From positions 1,612,001-1,676,000 of the forward strand of contig CM074766.1 of the NCBI GenBank assembly GCA_037355855.1: a stretch of 64,000 nucleotides of DNA. Direction: 5' to 3'. This DNA comes from Pseudo-nitzschia pungens (Eukaryota > Bacillariophyta > Bacillariophyceae > Bacillariales > Bacillariaceae). Both the position numbers and the translations under genes were made by a program. Every line of letters starts with the position of its first letter. Position 1 is the first letter of the stretch. The notes below the pieces were generated by a model. The model was not told the origin of the DNA. It was given only the letters and a program-made list of their open reading frames with translations, and did no database searches. This document shows, one piece after another, positions 63,364 through 64,000 of this stretch.

Positions 63364-64000
63364 TTAGTTGACGTTTTCTGCTACAGTACTTTTAACGAAG
63401 GAAAATTCTTTCAAATCGGCGTTGATCTCTGTTATCATGTGTTTTTCAATGAATGGAATTTGGAGTAGATGTGTTTCTTTCGCTTTGAAACTAATGAAGC
63501 AGCTGCAATATTCTGGGAGTTGTGAAATTGGGTTGACGAATTCTTCGATACAAGAAATCCCAATGAAGTGCTAATGCCTGTACTCAATCTTGTTTCGATA
63601 TCATATGTTACATAGTCAGCTGGGGGAGGGCGTTAGAAGAAGTCTAATGAATTACTATGGTCGTAGCCACACTTACTGACGTTAAACAACATTCCAGTAG
63701 AAGGCGGAAATGAAGTTTAAACCCATTGTTCTGATGATCGTGGATCACACCGCACGCAACCTCGGTGATTATCAGTACTTTTCAACATCGATCGATCGAG
63801 ACGAAAAATCAGTTTCAACAGAGAATTTTCTGAAAGGTTGAGCTCAATGCTAATTGGTAGTATTAAAAAGCAGTAAAATAAAATTCTAATTGAGGCTCCG
63901 GAAAGATGCCCGCTTCTTATACGTGGAAGCAGGACCTCCTCAGTAAGAGCGCCGGTTTTTATCTATTTCTTTGTTTTCGAGTGCAAAGATCCAGGGGACA
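63364..64000. other. Intergenic, window end
   Basis: Downstream of the transferase. A 68-codon frame at 63368-63574 follows directly after the stop and is probably in the 3' UTR. No further gene is seen before the window edge. Confidence 0.4.

Noticed and set aside
1..64000. tRNA, rRNA or CRISPR features
   Set aside because: A by-eye search for GGTTCGAATCC-type T arms and regular spacer-repeat arrays found none; the repeats present are microsatellites and hairpin elements.

Overview
The window is nuclear DNA of a photosynthetic stramenopile, most likely a pennate diatom. The genus is an inference I cannot fix from sequence. Evidence: genes are split by short GT-AG introns (about 95 to 310 nt); several N-termini look like the bipartite secretory/plastid presequences of diatoms, with Phe just after the predicted signal cleavage site (25342, 40416, 47913, 19762); and the gene set (UFD2, DDX24, SAM50, SC35-like SR protein, mitochondrial carrier) is eukaryotic. 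There are no operons, tRNAs, rRNAs or CRISPR arrays that I can support. A 500-base run of N (58678-59177) marks a scaffold gap.

Layout. 1-10 kb: an alkaline-phosphatase-fold sulfatase (+), a 2-oxoglutarate/Fe(II) oxygenase (-), an M18 aspartyl aminopeptidase (+), a membrane-anchored VWA protein (-). 10-20 kb: a UFD2/UBE4-type E4 ubiquitin ligase (+), a small basic/acidic protein (-), a GPI-anchored-looking S1 protease (+), a plastid protein (-). 20-31 kb: a long gene-poor stretch, a catalytically dead-looking MsrB-like protein with an inserted IQ motif (+), a small unknown (-), a plastid PH-like membrane protein (+), an SC35-like SR splicing factor (-). 31-45 kb: a BBE-type FAD oxidase (+), a Methyltransf_32 enzyme (-), an ankyrin protein (+), a plastid RsmD-type rRNA methyltransferase (+), a five-exon very acidic membrane protein (-). 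45-64 kb: SAM50 (+), a prolyl-4-hydroxylase-like enzyme (+), a flavin-reductase-like protein (+), DDX24/MAK5 helicase (-), an LRR protein (+), a lumenal FKBP (-), a mitochondrial phosphate carrier (+) and a CDP-alcohol phosphatidyltransferase (+). The genes do not form one pathway; this is an ordinary mosaic of housekeeping genes.

The most unusual signals are: (1) three 91-bp hairpin elements, each flanked by TA, i.e. an apparently undescribed mariner-type MITE family; (2) seven apparent +1 frame breaks in four otherwise intact genes, every one explained by one extra base in a short homopolymer; (3) the MsrB-like protein whose catalytic Cys is Arg and which carries an IQ motif; (4) a CDP-alcohol phosphatidyltransferase whose catalytic signature is split by about 157 residues, including a possible stop-free 306-nt intron; and (5) a GTAAGGTTAC-like motif scattered through intergenic DNA and not noticed in exons.

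Gene starts were set to the first convincing ATG. Exon joins were worked out by hand from frame, GT-AG sites and protein continuity, and no transcript data were available.
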